A stretch of 64,000 bases of DNA from Echiichthys vipera (GCA_963691815.1 OY829657.1:31547866-31611865), one strand, 5' to 3'. Shown: positions 1 to 13,737, counted from the first letter of the stretch. Numbers and translations are program-made. Notes: generated by a model not told the origin, from the letters alone.

Positions 1-189
1 ACCACAAAAACGTGATGAAACTACTAAAAACACACGAAAACACTACAAAAACGTGACAAAACGACTAAAAACTGTTAAAAATTCCACTAAAACGTGACAA
101 AACGACTAAGAAACAGACGAAAACACCAACAAAAACGTGATGAAACGATTAAAATCAGACGAAAACACCACAAATACGTTATGAAACGA

Positions 190-370
190 CTTAAAACAGA
201 TGAAAACACCACAAAAACATGACAAAAATGACTAAAAACAGATGAAAACACCACAAAAACGTGATGAAACGACTAAAAACAGATGAAAACACCACAAAAA
301 CATGACAAAAATGACAAAAAACAGATGAAAACACCACAAAAACGTGATGAAACGACTAAAAACAGACGCA
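190..370 (+). repeat. Alternating A/B monomer dimers, 83-bp period
   Basis: Here monomers alternate between a 41-bp type with GTGATGAAACGACT and a 42-bp type with CATGACAAAAATGACT, giving an 83-bp dimer. The same alternation recurs near 1,970-2,130, 4,640-4,790, 27,250-27,400 and 28,210-28,370. The dimer count differs between the large block copies, which marks this as a locally unstable sub-array. Confidence 0.85.
239..279 (+). repeat. Reference canonical 41-bp monomer
   Basis: This is a clean copy of the commonest monomer and serves as the coordinate system used in this annotation. A-tracts lie at monomer positions 7-10, 17-21, 29-31 and 37-41. CpG dinucleotides lie at positions 22-23 and 32-33. 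A third site at 5-6 is TG here and CG in many other monomers. The two half-units (1-21 and 22-41) share the pattern GATGAAA, then C, then a C-containing core, then A5, so the monomer looks like an old duplication of a 20-21 bp element. Confidence 0.95.
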
Positions 371-1632
371 AGACACCACAAAAATGTGACAAAAAGACAA
401 AAAACAGATGAAAACTGCGCAAAAACGTGATGAAACGTCTAAAAACATATCAAAACACCACAAAAACGTGATGAAACGACTAAAAACAGATGAAAACACC
501 ACAAATACGTGATGAAACGACTAAAAACAGACGAAAAAACCCAACAAAAACATGAAAAACGACTAAAAACTGATGAAAACACCATAAAAACGTGATGAAA
601 CGACTAACAACAGACGACAAATTCCACAGAAACATGACAAAACGACTAAAAACTGTTTAAAATACCACTAAAACGTGACAAAACGACTAAAAACAGACGA
701 AAACACCAACAAAAACGTGATGAAACGACTAAAATCAGACGAAAACACCACAAATACGTTATGAAACGACTTAAAACAGATGAAAACACCACAAATACAT
801 GACAAAAATGACTCAAAACAGATGAAAACACCACAAAAACGCGATGAAACGACTAAAAACAGATGAAACACCACAAAACGTGATGAAACAACTAAAAACA
901 GACGAAACACCACAAAAACGTGATGAAACGACTAAAAACAGATGAAAACACCACAAAACGTGATAAGACAACTAAAAACAGACGAAACACACCACAAAAA
1001 CGTGATGAAACGACTAAAAACTGATGAAAACACCACAAAAACGTGACAAAAATGACTAAAAACGGATGAAAACACCACAAAAACGTGATAAAACAACTAT
1101 AAACAGACGAAACACACCACAAAAATGTGATGAAACGACTAAAAACAGACGCAAGACACCGCAAATACGACTAAAAACAGATGAAAACACCACAAAAACG
1201 TGATGAAACGAATAAAAACAGATGAAAACACCACTAAACCGTGATGAAACAACTAAAAACAGAGGCAAAACTCAACAAAAACGTGATGAAACGACTAAAA
1301 ACAGATGAAAACACCAAAAAAACCTGACAAAACGACTACAAACAGACCAAGACTCCACAAAAACATGACAAAACGACTAAAAACAGACGCAAGACACCAC
1401 AAAAATGTGACAAAACGACTAAAAACAGATGAAAACTGCGCAAAAACGTGATGAAACGTCTAAAAACAGATTAAAACACCACAAAAACATGACAAAACGA
1501 CCAAAAAAAGATCAAAACATCACAAAAAAATATGATAAAACAAATAAAAACAGACGAAAACACCACAAAAAAGTGATGAAACGACTAAAAACAGACGCAA
1601 AACTCCACAAAACATGATGAAACGACTGAAAA

Positions 1633-1674
1633 CAGACGCAAAACTCCACAAAAACATGACAAAACGACTAAAAA
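1633..1674 (+). repeat. Reference 42-bp monomer variant (CGCAAAACTCC type)
   Basis: This is a typical example of the second major monomer class. The first half-unit begins CAGACGC-A4-CTCCAC, one base longer than the canonical form, and the second half reads CATGAC-A4-CGACT-A5. Because 42 is a multiple of 3, runs of 42-bp monomers hold one reading frame, which helps explain the spurious open frames. Related 42-bp classes begin CAGACGCAAGACACC or CAGACGAAACACACC. The classes are interspersed through the window and their order is what defines the longer repeats. Confidence 0.93.
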
Positions 1675-4600
1675 CAAATGAAAACACCACAAAAACATGA
1701 CAAAACAACTAAAAACATATCAAAACACCACAAAGACGTGATGAAACGACTAAAAACAGACGAAAACACTACAAATATGTGATGAAACGACTTAAAACAG
1801 ACGCAAAACACCACAGAAACATGACGAAACGTCTAAAAACTGTTAAAAATTCCACTAAAACGTGACAAAACGACTTAGAAACAGACGAAAACACCAACAA
1901 AAACGTGATGAAACGACTAAAATCAGACGAAAACACCACAAATACGTTATGAAACGACTTAAAACAGATGAAAACACCACAAAAACATGACAAAAATGAC
2001 TAAAAACAGATGAAAACACCACAAAAACGTGATGAAACAACTAAAAACAGATGAAAAGACCACAAAAACATGACAAAAATGACTAAAAACAGATGAAAAC
2101 ACCACAAAAACGTGATGAAACGACTAAAAACAGACGCAAGACACCACAAAAATGTGACAAAAAGACAAAAAACAGATGAAAACTGCGTAAAAACGTGATG
2201 AAACGTCTAAAAACATACCAAAACACCACAAAATGGTGATGAAACTCCTAAAAACAGATGAAAACAACACAAATGTGTGATGAAACGACTCAAAACAGAC
2301 GAATAAAAACCACAAAAACATGAAAAACGACTAAAAACTGATGAAAACACCACAAAAACGTGACAAAAATGACTAAAAGTAGATGAAAACACCACAAAAA
2401 GGTGACAAAAACGACTAAAAACAGATGAAAACACCACAAAAACGTGACAAAACGACCAAAAAAAGATCAAAACACCACAAAAATATGATCAAACAACTAA
2501 AAACAGACGAAAACACTACAAAACGTAATGAAACGACTAAAAACAGACGCAAAACTCCACAAAACATGATGAAACGACTGAAAACACACGCAAAACTCCA
2601 CAAAAACATGACAAAACGACTAAAAACAGACGCAAGACACCGCAAAAAAAACTAAAAACAGATGAAAACACCACAACAACGTAATGAAACCACTTAAAAC
2701 AGATGAAAACATCACAAAACCGTGAGGAAACAACTAAAAACATATGCAAAACTCAACAAAAACATGATGAAACGACTAAAAACAGACGCAAAACTCCACA
2801 GAAACATTACAAAACGACTAAAAAAACAGATGAAAACACCACTAAAAAGTGAAAAAACGATTAAAAACAGACAACACCACAAAAACATGAGAAAACGACT
2901 AAAAACAGACGCAAAACTCCAGAAAAACATTATGAAACGACTAAAAACAGATGAAAACACCACAAATACGTCATGAAACGACAAAAAACGGACGAAAACA
3001 CCACAAAAACATGAAAAAAAGACTAAAAAGGGATGAAATTACCACAAAAACGTGACAAAAATTACCTAAAGTAGATGAAAACACCACAAAAAGGTGACAA
3101 AAACGACTAAAACAGATGAAAACACCACAAAAACGTGACAAAACGACCAACCAAAAATCAAAACACCACAAAAATATGATAAAACAACTAAAAACAGACG
3201 AAACACACCACAAAAACGTGATGAAACGACTAAAAACAGACGAAACACACCACAAAAACGTGATGAAACGACTAAAAACAGTTTAAAATACCACTAAAAC
3301 GTGACAAAACGACTAAAAACAGACGAAAACACCAACAAAAACGTGATGAAACGACTAAAATCAGACGAAAACACCACAAATACGTTATGAAACGACTTAA
3401 AACAGATGAAAACACCACAAATACATGACAAAAATGACTTAAAACAGAAGAAAACACCACAAAAACGTGATGAAACGACTAAAAACAGATGAAACCACCA
3501 CAAAACGTGATGAAACAACTAAAAACAGACGAAACACCACAAAAACGTGATGAAACGACTAAAAACAGATGCAAACACCACAAAACGTGATAAGACAACT
3601 AAAAACAGACGAAACACACCACAAAAACGTGATGAAACGACTAAAAACTGATGAAAACACCACAAAAACGTGACAAAAATGACTAAAAACGGATGAAAAC
3701 ACCACAAAAACGTGATAAAACAACTATAAACAGACGCAAGACACCACAAAAATGTGATGAAACGACTAAAAACAGACGCAAGACACCGCAAATACGACTA
3801 AAAACAGATGAAAACACCACAAAAACGTGATGAAACGAATAAAAAGATGAAAACACCACTAAACCGTGATGAAACAACTAAAAACAGAGGCAAAACTCAA
3901 CAAAAACGTGATGAAACGACTAAAAACAGATGAAAACACCAAAAAAAACTTACAAAACGACTACAAACAGACCAAGACTCCACAAAAACATGACAAAACG
4001 ACTAAAAACAGGCGCAAAACTCCACAAAAACATTATGAAACGACTAAAAACAGACGCAAGACACCACAAAAATGTGACAAAAAGACTAAAAACAGATGAA
4101 AACTGCGCAAAAACGTGATGAAACGTCTAAAAACAGATTAAAACACCACAAAAACATGACAAAACGACCAAAAAAAGATCAAAACACCACAAAAATATGA
4201 TAAAACAAATAAAAACAGACGAAAACACCACAAAAAAGTGATGAAACGACTAAAAACAGACGCAAAACTCCACAAAAGATGATGAAACGACTGAAAACAG
4301 ACGCAAAACTCCACAAAAACATGACAAAACGACTAAAAACAAATGAAAACACCACAAAAACATGACAAAACAACTAAAAACATATCAAAACACCACAAAG
4401 ACGTGATGAAACGACTAAAAACAGACGAAAACACTACAAATATGTGATGAAACGACTTAAAACAGACGCAAAACACCACAGAAACATGACGAAACGACTA
4501 AAAACTGTTAAAAATTCCACTAAAACGTGACAAAACGACTAAGAAACAGACTAAAACACCAACAAAAACGTGATGAAACGACTAAAATCAGACGAAAACA

Positions 4601-6296
4601 CCACAAATACGTTATGAAACGACTTAAAACAGATGAAAACACCACAAAAACATGACAAAAATGACTAAAAACAGATGAAAACACCACAAAAACGTGATGA
4701 AACAACTAAAAACAGATGAAAACACCACAAAAACATGACAAAAATGACTAAAAACAGATGAAAACACCACAAAAACGTGATGAAACGACTAAAAACAGAC
4801 GCTAGACACCACAAAAATGTGACAAAAAGACAAAAAACAGATGAAAACTGCGTAAAAACGTGATGAAACGTCTAAAAACATACCAAAACACCACAAAATG
4901 GTGATGAAACTCCTAAAAACAGATGAAAACAACACAAATGTGTGATGAAACGACTCAAAACAGACGAAAAAAACCCACAAAAACATGAAAAACGACTAAA
5001 AACTGATGAAAACACCACAAAAACGTGACAAAAATGACTAAAAGTAGATGAAAACACCACAAAAAGGTGACAAAAACAACTAAAAACAGACGAAAACACT
5101 ACAAAACGTAATGAAACGACTAAAAACAGACGCAAAACTCCACAAAACATGATGAAACGACTGAAAACACACGCAAAACTCCACAAAAACATGACAAAAC
5201 GACTAAAAACAGACAACACCACAAAAACATGAGAAAACGACTAAAAACAGACGCAAAACTCCAGAAAAACATTATGAAACGACTAAAAACAGATGAAAAC
5301 ACCACAAATACGTCATAAAACGACAAAAAACGGACGAAAACACCACAAAAACATGAAAAAAAAGACTAAAAAGGATGAAATTACCACAAAGACGTGACAA
5401 AAATTACCTAAAGTAGATGAAAACACCACAAAAAGGTGACAAAAACGACTAAAACAGATGAAAACACCACAAAAACGTGACAAAACGACCAACCAAAAAT
5501 CAAAACACCACAAAAATATGATAAAACAACTAAAAACAGACAAAACACACCACAAAAACGTGATGAAACGACTAAAAACAGACGAAACACACCACAAAAA
5601 CGTGATGAAACGACTAAAAACAGACGCAAGACACCGCAAAAAACACTAAAAACCGATGAAAACACCACAAAAAAGTGATGAAACCACTTAAAACAGATGA
5701 AAACACCACAAAAACGTGATGAACCGACTTGAAACAGATGAAAACACCACAAAAATGTGACAAAACGACCAAAAAAAGATCAAAACACCAAAAAAATATG
5801 ATGAAACAACTAAAAACAGACGAAAACACCACAAAACGTAATGAAACGACTAAAAACAGACGCAAAACTCCACAAAAACGTGATGAAACGACTAAAAACA
5901 GACGGAAACACCACATATATGATGAAACCACTTAAAACAGATGAAAACACCACAAAAACATGACAAAAATGACTAGAAACAGATGAAAACACCACAAAAA
6001 CGTGATGAAACGACTAAAAACAGATGAAAACACCACAAAAACATGACAAAAATGACTAAAAACAGATGAAAACACCACAAAACTTGATAAGACAACTAAA
6101 AACAGACGAAAAACACCACAAAAACGTGATGAAACGACTAAAAACAGACGCAAGACACCGCAAAAAAAACTAAAAACAGATGAAAACACCACAAAAACGT
6201 GATGAAACCACTTAAAACAGATAAAAACACCACAAAACCGTGATGAAACAACTAAAAACAGATGCAAAACTCAACAAAAACGTGATGAAACGACTA

Positions 6297-7305
6297 AAAA
6301 CAGATGAAAACACCACAAATACGTGATGAAACGACTAAAAACAGACGAAAAAACCCCACAAAAACATGAAAAACTGACTAAAAACTGATGTAAAAAACAG
6401 CAAAAACGTGACAAAAATGACTAAAAGTAGATGAAAACACGACAAAAAGGTGACAAAAATGATTAAAAACAGATGAAAACACCACAAAAACGTGACAAAA
6501 CGACCAAAAAAAGATCAAAACACCACAAAAATATGATAAAACAACTAAAAACAGACGAAAACACCACAAAACGTAATGAAACGACTATAAATAGACGCAA
6601 AACTCCACAAAACATGATGAAATGACTGAAAATACACGCAAAACTCCACAAAAACATGACAAAACGACTAAAAACAGACGCAAGACACCGCAAAAAAAAC
6701 TAAAAACAGATGAAAACACCACAAAAACGTGATGAAACCACTTAAAACAGATGAAAACACCACAAAAATATGATAAAACAACTAAAAACAGATGCAAAAC
6801 TCAACAAAAACGTGATGAAACGACTAAAAGCAGACGAAAACATCACAAATATGTTATGAAACGACTTAAAACAGATGAAAACACCACAAATATATGACAA
6901 AAATGACTAAAAACAGATGAAAACACCACAAAAACGTGATGAAACGACTAAAAACAGATGAAAACACCACAAAACCGTGACAAAAATGATTAAAGACGGA
7001 TGAAAACAACACAAAAACGTGATAAAACAACTATAAACAGACGAAACACACCACAAAAACATGATAAGACAACTAAAAACAGACAAAACACACCACAAAA
7101 GCGTGATGAAACAACTAAAAACAGATGAAAACACCACAAAAACGTGACAAAAATGATTAAAGACGGATGAAAACAACACAAAAACGTGATAAAACAACTA
7201 TAAACAGACGAAACACACCACAAAAACATGATGAAACGACTAAAAACAGACGCAAGACACCGCAAAAAAGACTAAAAACAGATGAAAACACCACAAAAAC
7301 GTGAC
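6297..7305. repeat. Block B, copy 1 (recurs at 37.5 and 40.6 kb)
   Basis: Monomer order here matches about 37,490-38,498 at a spacing of 31,193 bp, and about 40,629-41,637 at 34,332 bp. Marker variants include GATGTAAAAAACAGC near 6,388 and the TTAAAGACGG form near 6,990 and 7,155. The match ends at about 7,305, where GTGACAAAGCAACT replaces the sequence seen in the other copies. Confidence 0.87.
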
Positions 7306-8639
7306 AAAGCAACTAAAAACCGACGAAAACACCACAAAAATGTGATGAAACGACTAAAAACACTTGAAAACACCACAAATATGTGATGAAACAAATTAAA
7401 AATGATGCAAGACACCACAAAAACTTGACAAAACGACTAAAAACTGACGAAAACACCACAAAAACGTGATGAAACGACTAAAAACAGACGCAAGACACCA
7501 AAAAACGACTAAAAACGGATGAAAACAACACAAAACGTGATGAACCGCCTCAAAACAGATGAAAACACCAAAAAACATGACAAAAAAACAACTAAAAACA
7601 GACGAACACATCACAAAAACGTGATGAAATTACTAAAAACGGACGAAAACACCACAAAAATATGATAAAACGACTAAAATCAGATGTAAACACCAAAAAA
7701 GCTGACAAAACTACTAAAAAAAGACCAAGACTCCGGAAAAAAACATGACAAAACGACTAAAAACAGACGCAAAACTCCACAAAAACATTATGAAACGACT
7801 AAGAACAGATGAAAACACCACAAAAACGTGAAAAAACGACTAAAACGGATGAAAACAACATTAAAAGGTGACAAAAACGACTAAAAAGAGATGAAAACAC
7901 CACACAAACGTGAAAAAATGACTAAAAACAGATGAAAACACCACAAAAATATGATAAAACAACTAAAAACAGAGGAAACACACCACAAAAACGTGATGAA
8001 ACGACTAAAAACAGACGCAAGACACCACAAAAACGACTAAAAACGGATGAAAACACCACAAAAACGTGATGAAAAGACTTAAAACAGATGAAAACACCAC
8101 AAAAACGTGATGAAACAACTAATAAACGCAAGACACCACAAAGACGACTAATAACGGATGAAGACACCACAGAAACGTGATGAAACGCCTCAAAACAGAT
8201 GAAAACACCACAAAACGTGATAAGACAACTAAAAACAGACGAAACACACCACAAAAACGTGATGAAAAGACTAAAAACAGATGAAAACACCACAAAAACG
8301 TGACAAAAACGACTAAAAACGGATGAAAACACCACAAAGACGTGATTCAACAACTAAAACCCAGATGAAACACACCACAAAAGACTTGATGAAACAACTA
8401 AAAACAAACGCAAGACACCACAAAAAAAACTAAAAACACATGAAGACACCACAAAAACATGATGAAACACCTAAAAACAGATGCAAAACTCAACAAACAC
8501 GTGATGGAACCACTAAAAACAGATGAAAACACCACAAAAACATGATAAAACAACTAAAAACAGACGAAACACACCACAAAAACGTGATGAAACGACTAAA
8601 AACAGACGCAAGACACCACAAAAATGTGACAAAAAGACT
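7306..8639. repeat. Array segment related to 9.0-10.1 kb and 13.8-14.5 kb
   Basis: From about 7,300 to 8,350 the monomer order matches positions 1,696 bp to the right, for example the CACTTGAAAACACC element at 7,361 and 9,057. From about 8,001 it also matches sequence 5,853 bp to the right. Several 32-bp short monomers lie here. Nothing other than satellite is present. Confidence 0.83.
8012..8043 (+). repeat. Short 32-bp monomer variant (10-bp deletion)
   Basis: This monomer runs CAGACGCAAGACACCAC-A5-CGACT-A5 and totals 32 bp. Compared with the 42-bp form it lacks exactly 10 bp between two ACG trinucleotides, as expected from slippage between short direct repeats. Other 32-bp copies are seen, for example at 3,773-3,804 (with CCGCAAATACGACT) and near 13,865. 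A related short form with CCGC followed by A8 occurs near 2,628 and in its copies. Confidence 0.9.
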
Positions 8640-11188
8640 AAAAACAGATGAAAACAGCGCAAATACGTGATGAAACACCTAAAAACAGATGAAAACACCA
8701 CAAAAACATGACAAAACAACTAAAAACAGAGGAAAACACCACAAAAACGTGATAAAACGACTAAAAACACTTGAAAACACCACAAATATGTGATGAAACA
8801 TCTTAAAAATGACGCAAGACACCACAAAAACATGACAAAATGACTAAAAACAGACGAAAACACCACAAAAACGTGATGAAACGACTAAAAACTGACGCAA
8901 GACACCACAAAAATGTGACAAAAAGACTAAAAACAGATGAAAACAGCGCAAAATCATGATGAAACGCCTAAAAACAGAAGAAAACACCACAAAAAAATGA
9001 CACAGCAACTAAAAACAGACGAAAACACAACAAAAACGTGATGAAACGACTAAAAACACTTGAAAACACCACAAATATGTGATGAAACGACTTAAAAATG
9101 ACGCAAGACACCACAAAAACATGACAAAACGACTAAAAAAAGACGAAAACACCACAAAAACGTGATGAAACGACTAAAAACAGACGCAAGACACCACAAA
9201 ACCAAATAAGAACAGATGAAAACAACACAAAACGTGATGAAACGCCTCAAAACAGATGAAAACACCAAAAAACATGACAAAAAAACAACTAAAAACAGAC
9301 GAAAACATCACAAAAACGTGATGAAATTACTAAAAACAGACGAAAACACCACAAAAATATGATAAAACGACTAAAATCAGATGTAAACACCAAAAAACCT
9401 TAGAAACCTATTAAAAAAAGAACAAGACTTCACAAAAACATGACAAAACGACTAAAAACAGACGCAAAACTCCACAAAAACATTATGAAACGACTAAGAA
9501 CAGATGAAAACACCACAAAAACGTGAAAAAACGACTAAAATGGATAAAAAACAACATTAAAAGGTGACAAAAACGACTAAAAAGAGATGAAAATACCACA
9601 AAAACGTGAAAAAATGACTAAAAACAGATGAAAACACCACAAAAATATGATAAAACAACTAAAAACAGAGGAAACACACCACAAAAACGTGATGAAACGA
9701 CTAAAAACAGACGCAAGACACCACAAAAACGACTAAAAACGGATGAAAACACCACAAAAACGTGATGAAAAGACTTAAAACAGATGAAAACACCACAAAA
9801 ACGTGATGAAACAACTAATGAACGCAAGACACCACAAAAACGACTAAAAACGGATGAAGACACCACAGAAACGTGATGAAATGCCTCAAAACAGATGAAA
9901 ACACCACAAAACGTGATAAGACAACTAAAAACAGACGAAACACACCACAAAAACTTGATGAAAAGACTAAAAACAGATGAAAACACCACAAAAACGTGAC
10001 AAAAACGACTAAAAACGGATGAAAACACCACAAAAACGTGATTCAACAACTAAAACCCAGATGAAACACACCACAAAAGACTTGATGAAACAACTAAAAA
10101 CAAACGCAAGACACCACAAAAAAACTGAAAACAGACGAAAACACCACAAAAACGTGATGAACCGACTTAAAACAGATGAAAACACCACAAAATGTGACAA
10201 ATCGACTAAAAACAGACGAAAACACCAGAAGAACATGACATAACAAGTAAAAACAGACGCAAAACTCCAGAAAAACATGATGAAACGACTAAAAACAGAT
10301 GAAAACACCACAAAAACGTGATAAAACAACTATAAACAGATTAAACACACCACAAAAGACGTGATGAAACAACTAAAAACAAACGCAAGACACCACAAAA
10401 AAAAACTGAAAACAGACGCAAAACTCCAGAAAAACATGATGAAACACCTAAAAACAGATGCAAAACTAAACAAAAACGTGATGGAACGACTAAAAACAGA
10501 TGAAAACACCACAAAAACATGATAAAACAACTAAAAACAGACGAAACACACCACAAAAACTTGATGAAACGACTAAAAACAGACGCAAGACACCACAAAA
10601 ATGTGACAAAAAGACTAAAAACAGATGAAAACAGCGCAAATACGTGATGAAACACCTATAAAAAGATGAAAACACCACAAAAACGTGAAAAAATGACTAA
10701 AAACAGACGCAAGACACCACAAAAATGTGATGAACCGACTTAAAACAGATGAAAACACCACAAAATGTGACAAATCGACTAAAAACAGACGAAAACATCA
10801 GAAGAACATGACATAACAACTAAAAACAGACGCAAAACTCCAGAAAAACATGATGAAACGACTAAAAACAGACGCAAAACACCACATAAACGTGACAAAA
10901 ACTACTAAAAACGAATTAAAACACCACAAAAACGTGATAAAACAACTATAAACAGATGAAACACACCACAAAAGACGTGATGAAACAACTAAAAACAAAC
11001 GCAAGACACCACAAAAAAAACCTGAAAACAGATGAAGACATCACAAAAACGTGATGAAATTACTAAAAACAGAAGAAAACACCACAACAACGTGATGAAA
11101 CCACTTAAAACAGATGAAAACACCTCAAAACCGTGAGGAAACAACTAAAAACAGATGCAAGACTCAACAAAAACGTGATGAAACGACT
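8640..11188. repeat. 2,549-bp higher-order repeat, copy 1
   Basis: This segment is followed at once by a near-identical copy. The start is marked by the rare CAGCGCAAATACGTGATG element at about 8,658 (second copy at about 11,207). The unit contains about 62 monomers, several of them the 32-bp short type, plus the divergent ACCTTAGAAACCTA element near 9,397. Confidence 0.92.
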
Positions 11189-13737
11189 AAAAACAGATGA
11201 AAACAGCGCAAATACGTGATGAAACACCTAAAAACAGATGAAAACACCACAAAAACATGACAAAACAACTAAAAACAGAGGAAAACACCACAAAAACGTG
11301 ATAAAACGACTAAAAACACTTGAAAACACCACAAATATGTGATGAAACATCTTAAAAATGACGCAAGACACCACAAAAACATGACAAAATGACTAAAAAC
11401 AGACGAAAACACCACAAAAACGTGATGAAACGACTAAAAACTGACGCAAGACACCACAAAAATGTGACAAAAAGACTAAAAACAGATGAAAACAGCGCAA
11501 AATCATGATGAAACGCCTAAAAACAGAAGAAAACACCACAAAAAAATGACACAGCAACTAAAAACAGACGAAAACACAACAAAAACGTGATGAAACGACT
11601 AAAAACACTTGAAAACACCACAAATATGTGATGAAACGACTTAAAAATGACGCAAGACACCACAAAAACATGACAAAACGACTAAAAAAAGACGAAAACA
11701 CCACAAAAACGTGATGAAACGACTAAAAACAGACGCAAGACACCACAAAACCAAATAAGAACAGATGAAAACAACACAAAACGTGATGAAACGCCTCAAA
11801 ACAGATGAAAACACCAAAAAACATGACAAAAAAACAACTAAAAACAGACGAAAACATCACAAAAACGTGATGAAATTACTAAAAACAGACGAAAACACCA
11901 CAAAAATATGATAAAACGACTAAAATCAGATGTAAACACCAAAAAACCTTAGAAACCTATTAAAAAAAGAACAAGACTTCACAAAAACATGACAAAACGA
12001 CTAAAAACAGACGCAAAACTCCACAAAAACATTATGAAACGACTAAGAACAGATGAAAACACCACAAAAACGTGAAAAAACGACTAAAATGGATAAAAAA
12101 CAACATTAAAAGGTGACAAAAACGACTAAAAAGAGATGAAAATACCACAAAAACGTGAAAAAATGACTAAAAACAGATGAAAACACCACAAAAATATGAT
12201 AAAACAACTAAAAACAGAGGAAACACACCACAAAAACGTGATGAAACGACTAAAAACAGACGCAAGACACCACAAAAACGACTAAAAACGGATGAAAACA
12301 CCACAAAAACGTGATGAAAAGACTTAAAACAGATGAAAACACCACAAAAACGTGATGAAACAACTAATGAACGCAAGACACCACAAAAACGACTAAAAAC
12401 GGATGAAGACACCACAGAAACGTGATGAAATGCCTCAAAACAGATGAAAACACCACAAAACGTGATAAGACAACTAAAAACAGACGAAACACACCACAAA
12501 AACTTGATGAAAAGACTAAAAACAGATGAAAACACCACAAAAACGTGACAAAAACGACTAAAAACGGATGAAAACACCACAAAAACGTGATTCAACAACT
12601 AAAACCCAGATGAAACACACCACAAAAGACTTGATGAAACAACTAAAAACAAACGCAAGACACCACAAAAAAACTGAAAACAGACGAAAACACCACAAAA
12701 ACGTGATGAACCGACTTAAAACAGATGAAAACACCACAAAATGTGACAAATCGACTAAAAACAGACGAAAACACCAGAAGAACATGACATAACAAGTAAA
12801 AACAGACGCAAAACTCCAGAAAAACATGATGAAACGACTAAAAACAGATGAAAACACCACAAAAACGTGATAAAACAACTATAAACAGATTAAACACACC
12901 ACAAAAGACGTGATGAAACAACTAAAAACAAACGCAAGACACCACAAAAAAAAACTGAAAACAGACGCAAAACTCCAGAAAAACATGATGAAACACCTAA
13001 AAACAGATGCAAAACTAAACAAAAACGTGATGGAACGACTAAAAACAGATGAAAACACCACAAAAACATGATAAAACAACTAAAAACAGACGAAACACAC
13101 CACAAAAACTTGATGAAACGACTAAAAACAGACGCAAGACACCACAAAAATGTGACAAAAAGACTAAAAACAGATGAAAACAGCGCAAATACGTGATGAA
13201 ACACCTATAAAAAGATGAAAACACCACAAAAACGTGAAAAAATGACTAAAAACAGACGCAAGACACCACAAAAATGTGATGAACCGACTTAAAACAGATG
13301 AAAACACCACAAAATGTGACAAATCGACTAAAAACAGACGAAAACATCAGAAGAACATGACATAACAACTAAAAACAGACGCAAAACTCCAGAAAAACAT
13401 GATGAAACGACTAAAAACAGACGCAAAACACCACATAAACGTGACAAAAACTACTAAAAACGAATTAAAACACCACAAAAACGTGATAAAACAACTATAA
13501 ACAGATGAAACACACCACAAAAGACGTGATGAAACAACTAAAAACAAACGCAAGACACCACAAAAAAAACCTGAAAACAGATGAAGACATCACAAAAACG
13601 TGATGAAATTACTAAAAACAGAAAAAAACACCACAACAACGTGATGAAACCACTTAAAACAGATGAAAACACCTCAAAACCGTGAGGAAACAACTAAAAA
13701 CAGATGCAAGACTCAACAAAAACGTGATGAAACGACT
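11189..13737. repeat. 2,549-bp higher-order repeat, copy 2
   Basis: This is the tandem copy of 8,640-11,188, with the same variant order throughout. One difference is a longer A-run at about 13,620, where the first copy has a G (CAGAAGAAAACACC near 11,070). The copy ends at about 13,737, where the array switches to the sequence of the 7.6-9.1 kb stretch. Confidence 0.92.

Larger units (their letters stand above)
1..6290. repeat. Higher-order block A, copy 1
   Basis: This block reappears at 28,005-35,070. The spacing is 28,004 bp for roughly the first 1.35 kb, then 28,861 bp after an extra 857 bp in copy 2, then 28,777-28,780 bp from about 2.1 kb to 6.29 kb after the loss of one 83-bp dimer. 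The order of variant monomers is preserved throughout, including rare ones such as the CTGTTTAAAATACCACT type near 650. Similarity stops near 6,290, where this copy continues into a different monomer order. No gene is present in the block. Confidence 0.92.

Noticed and set aside
1205..1220. AATAAA hexamers in GAATAAAAACAG and CAAATAAAAACAG variants, as possible polyadenylation signals
   Set aside because: They arise from single-base changes in an A-rich repeat, occur many times by chance, and have no gene upstream.
8490..8512. CACGTG palindrome in ACACGTGATGG (also near 14,350), as an E-box or G-box
   Set aside because: It is one base away from the normal monomer, exists only as copies of a single duplicated segment, and has no promoter context.
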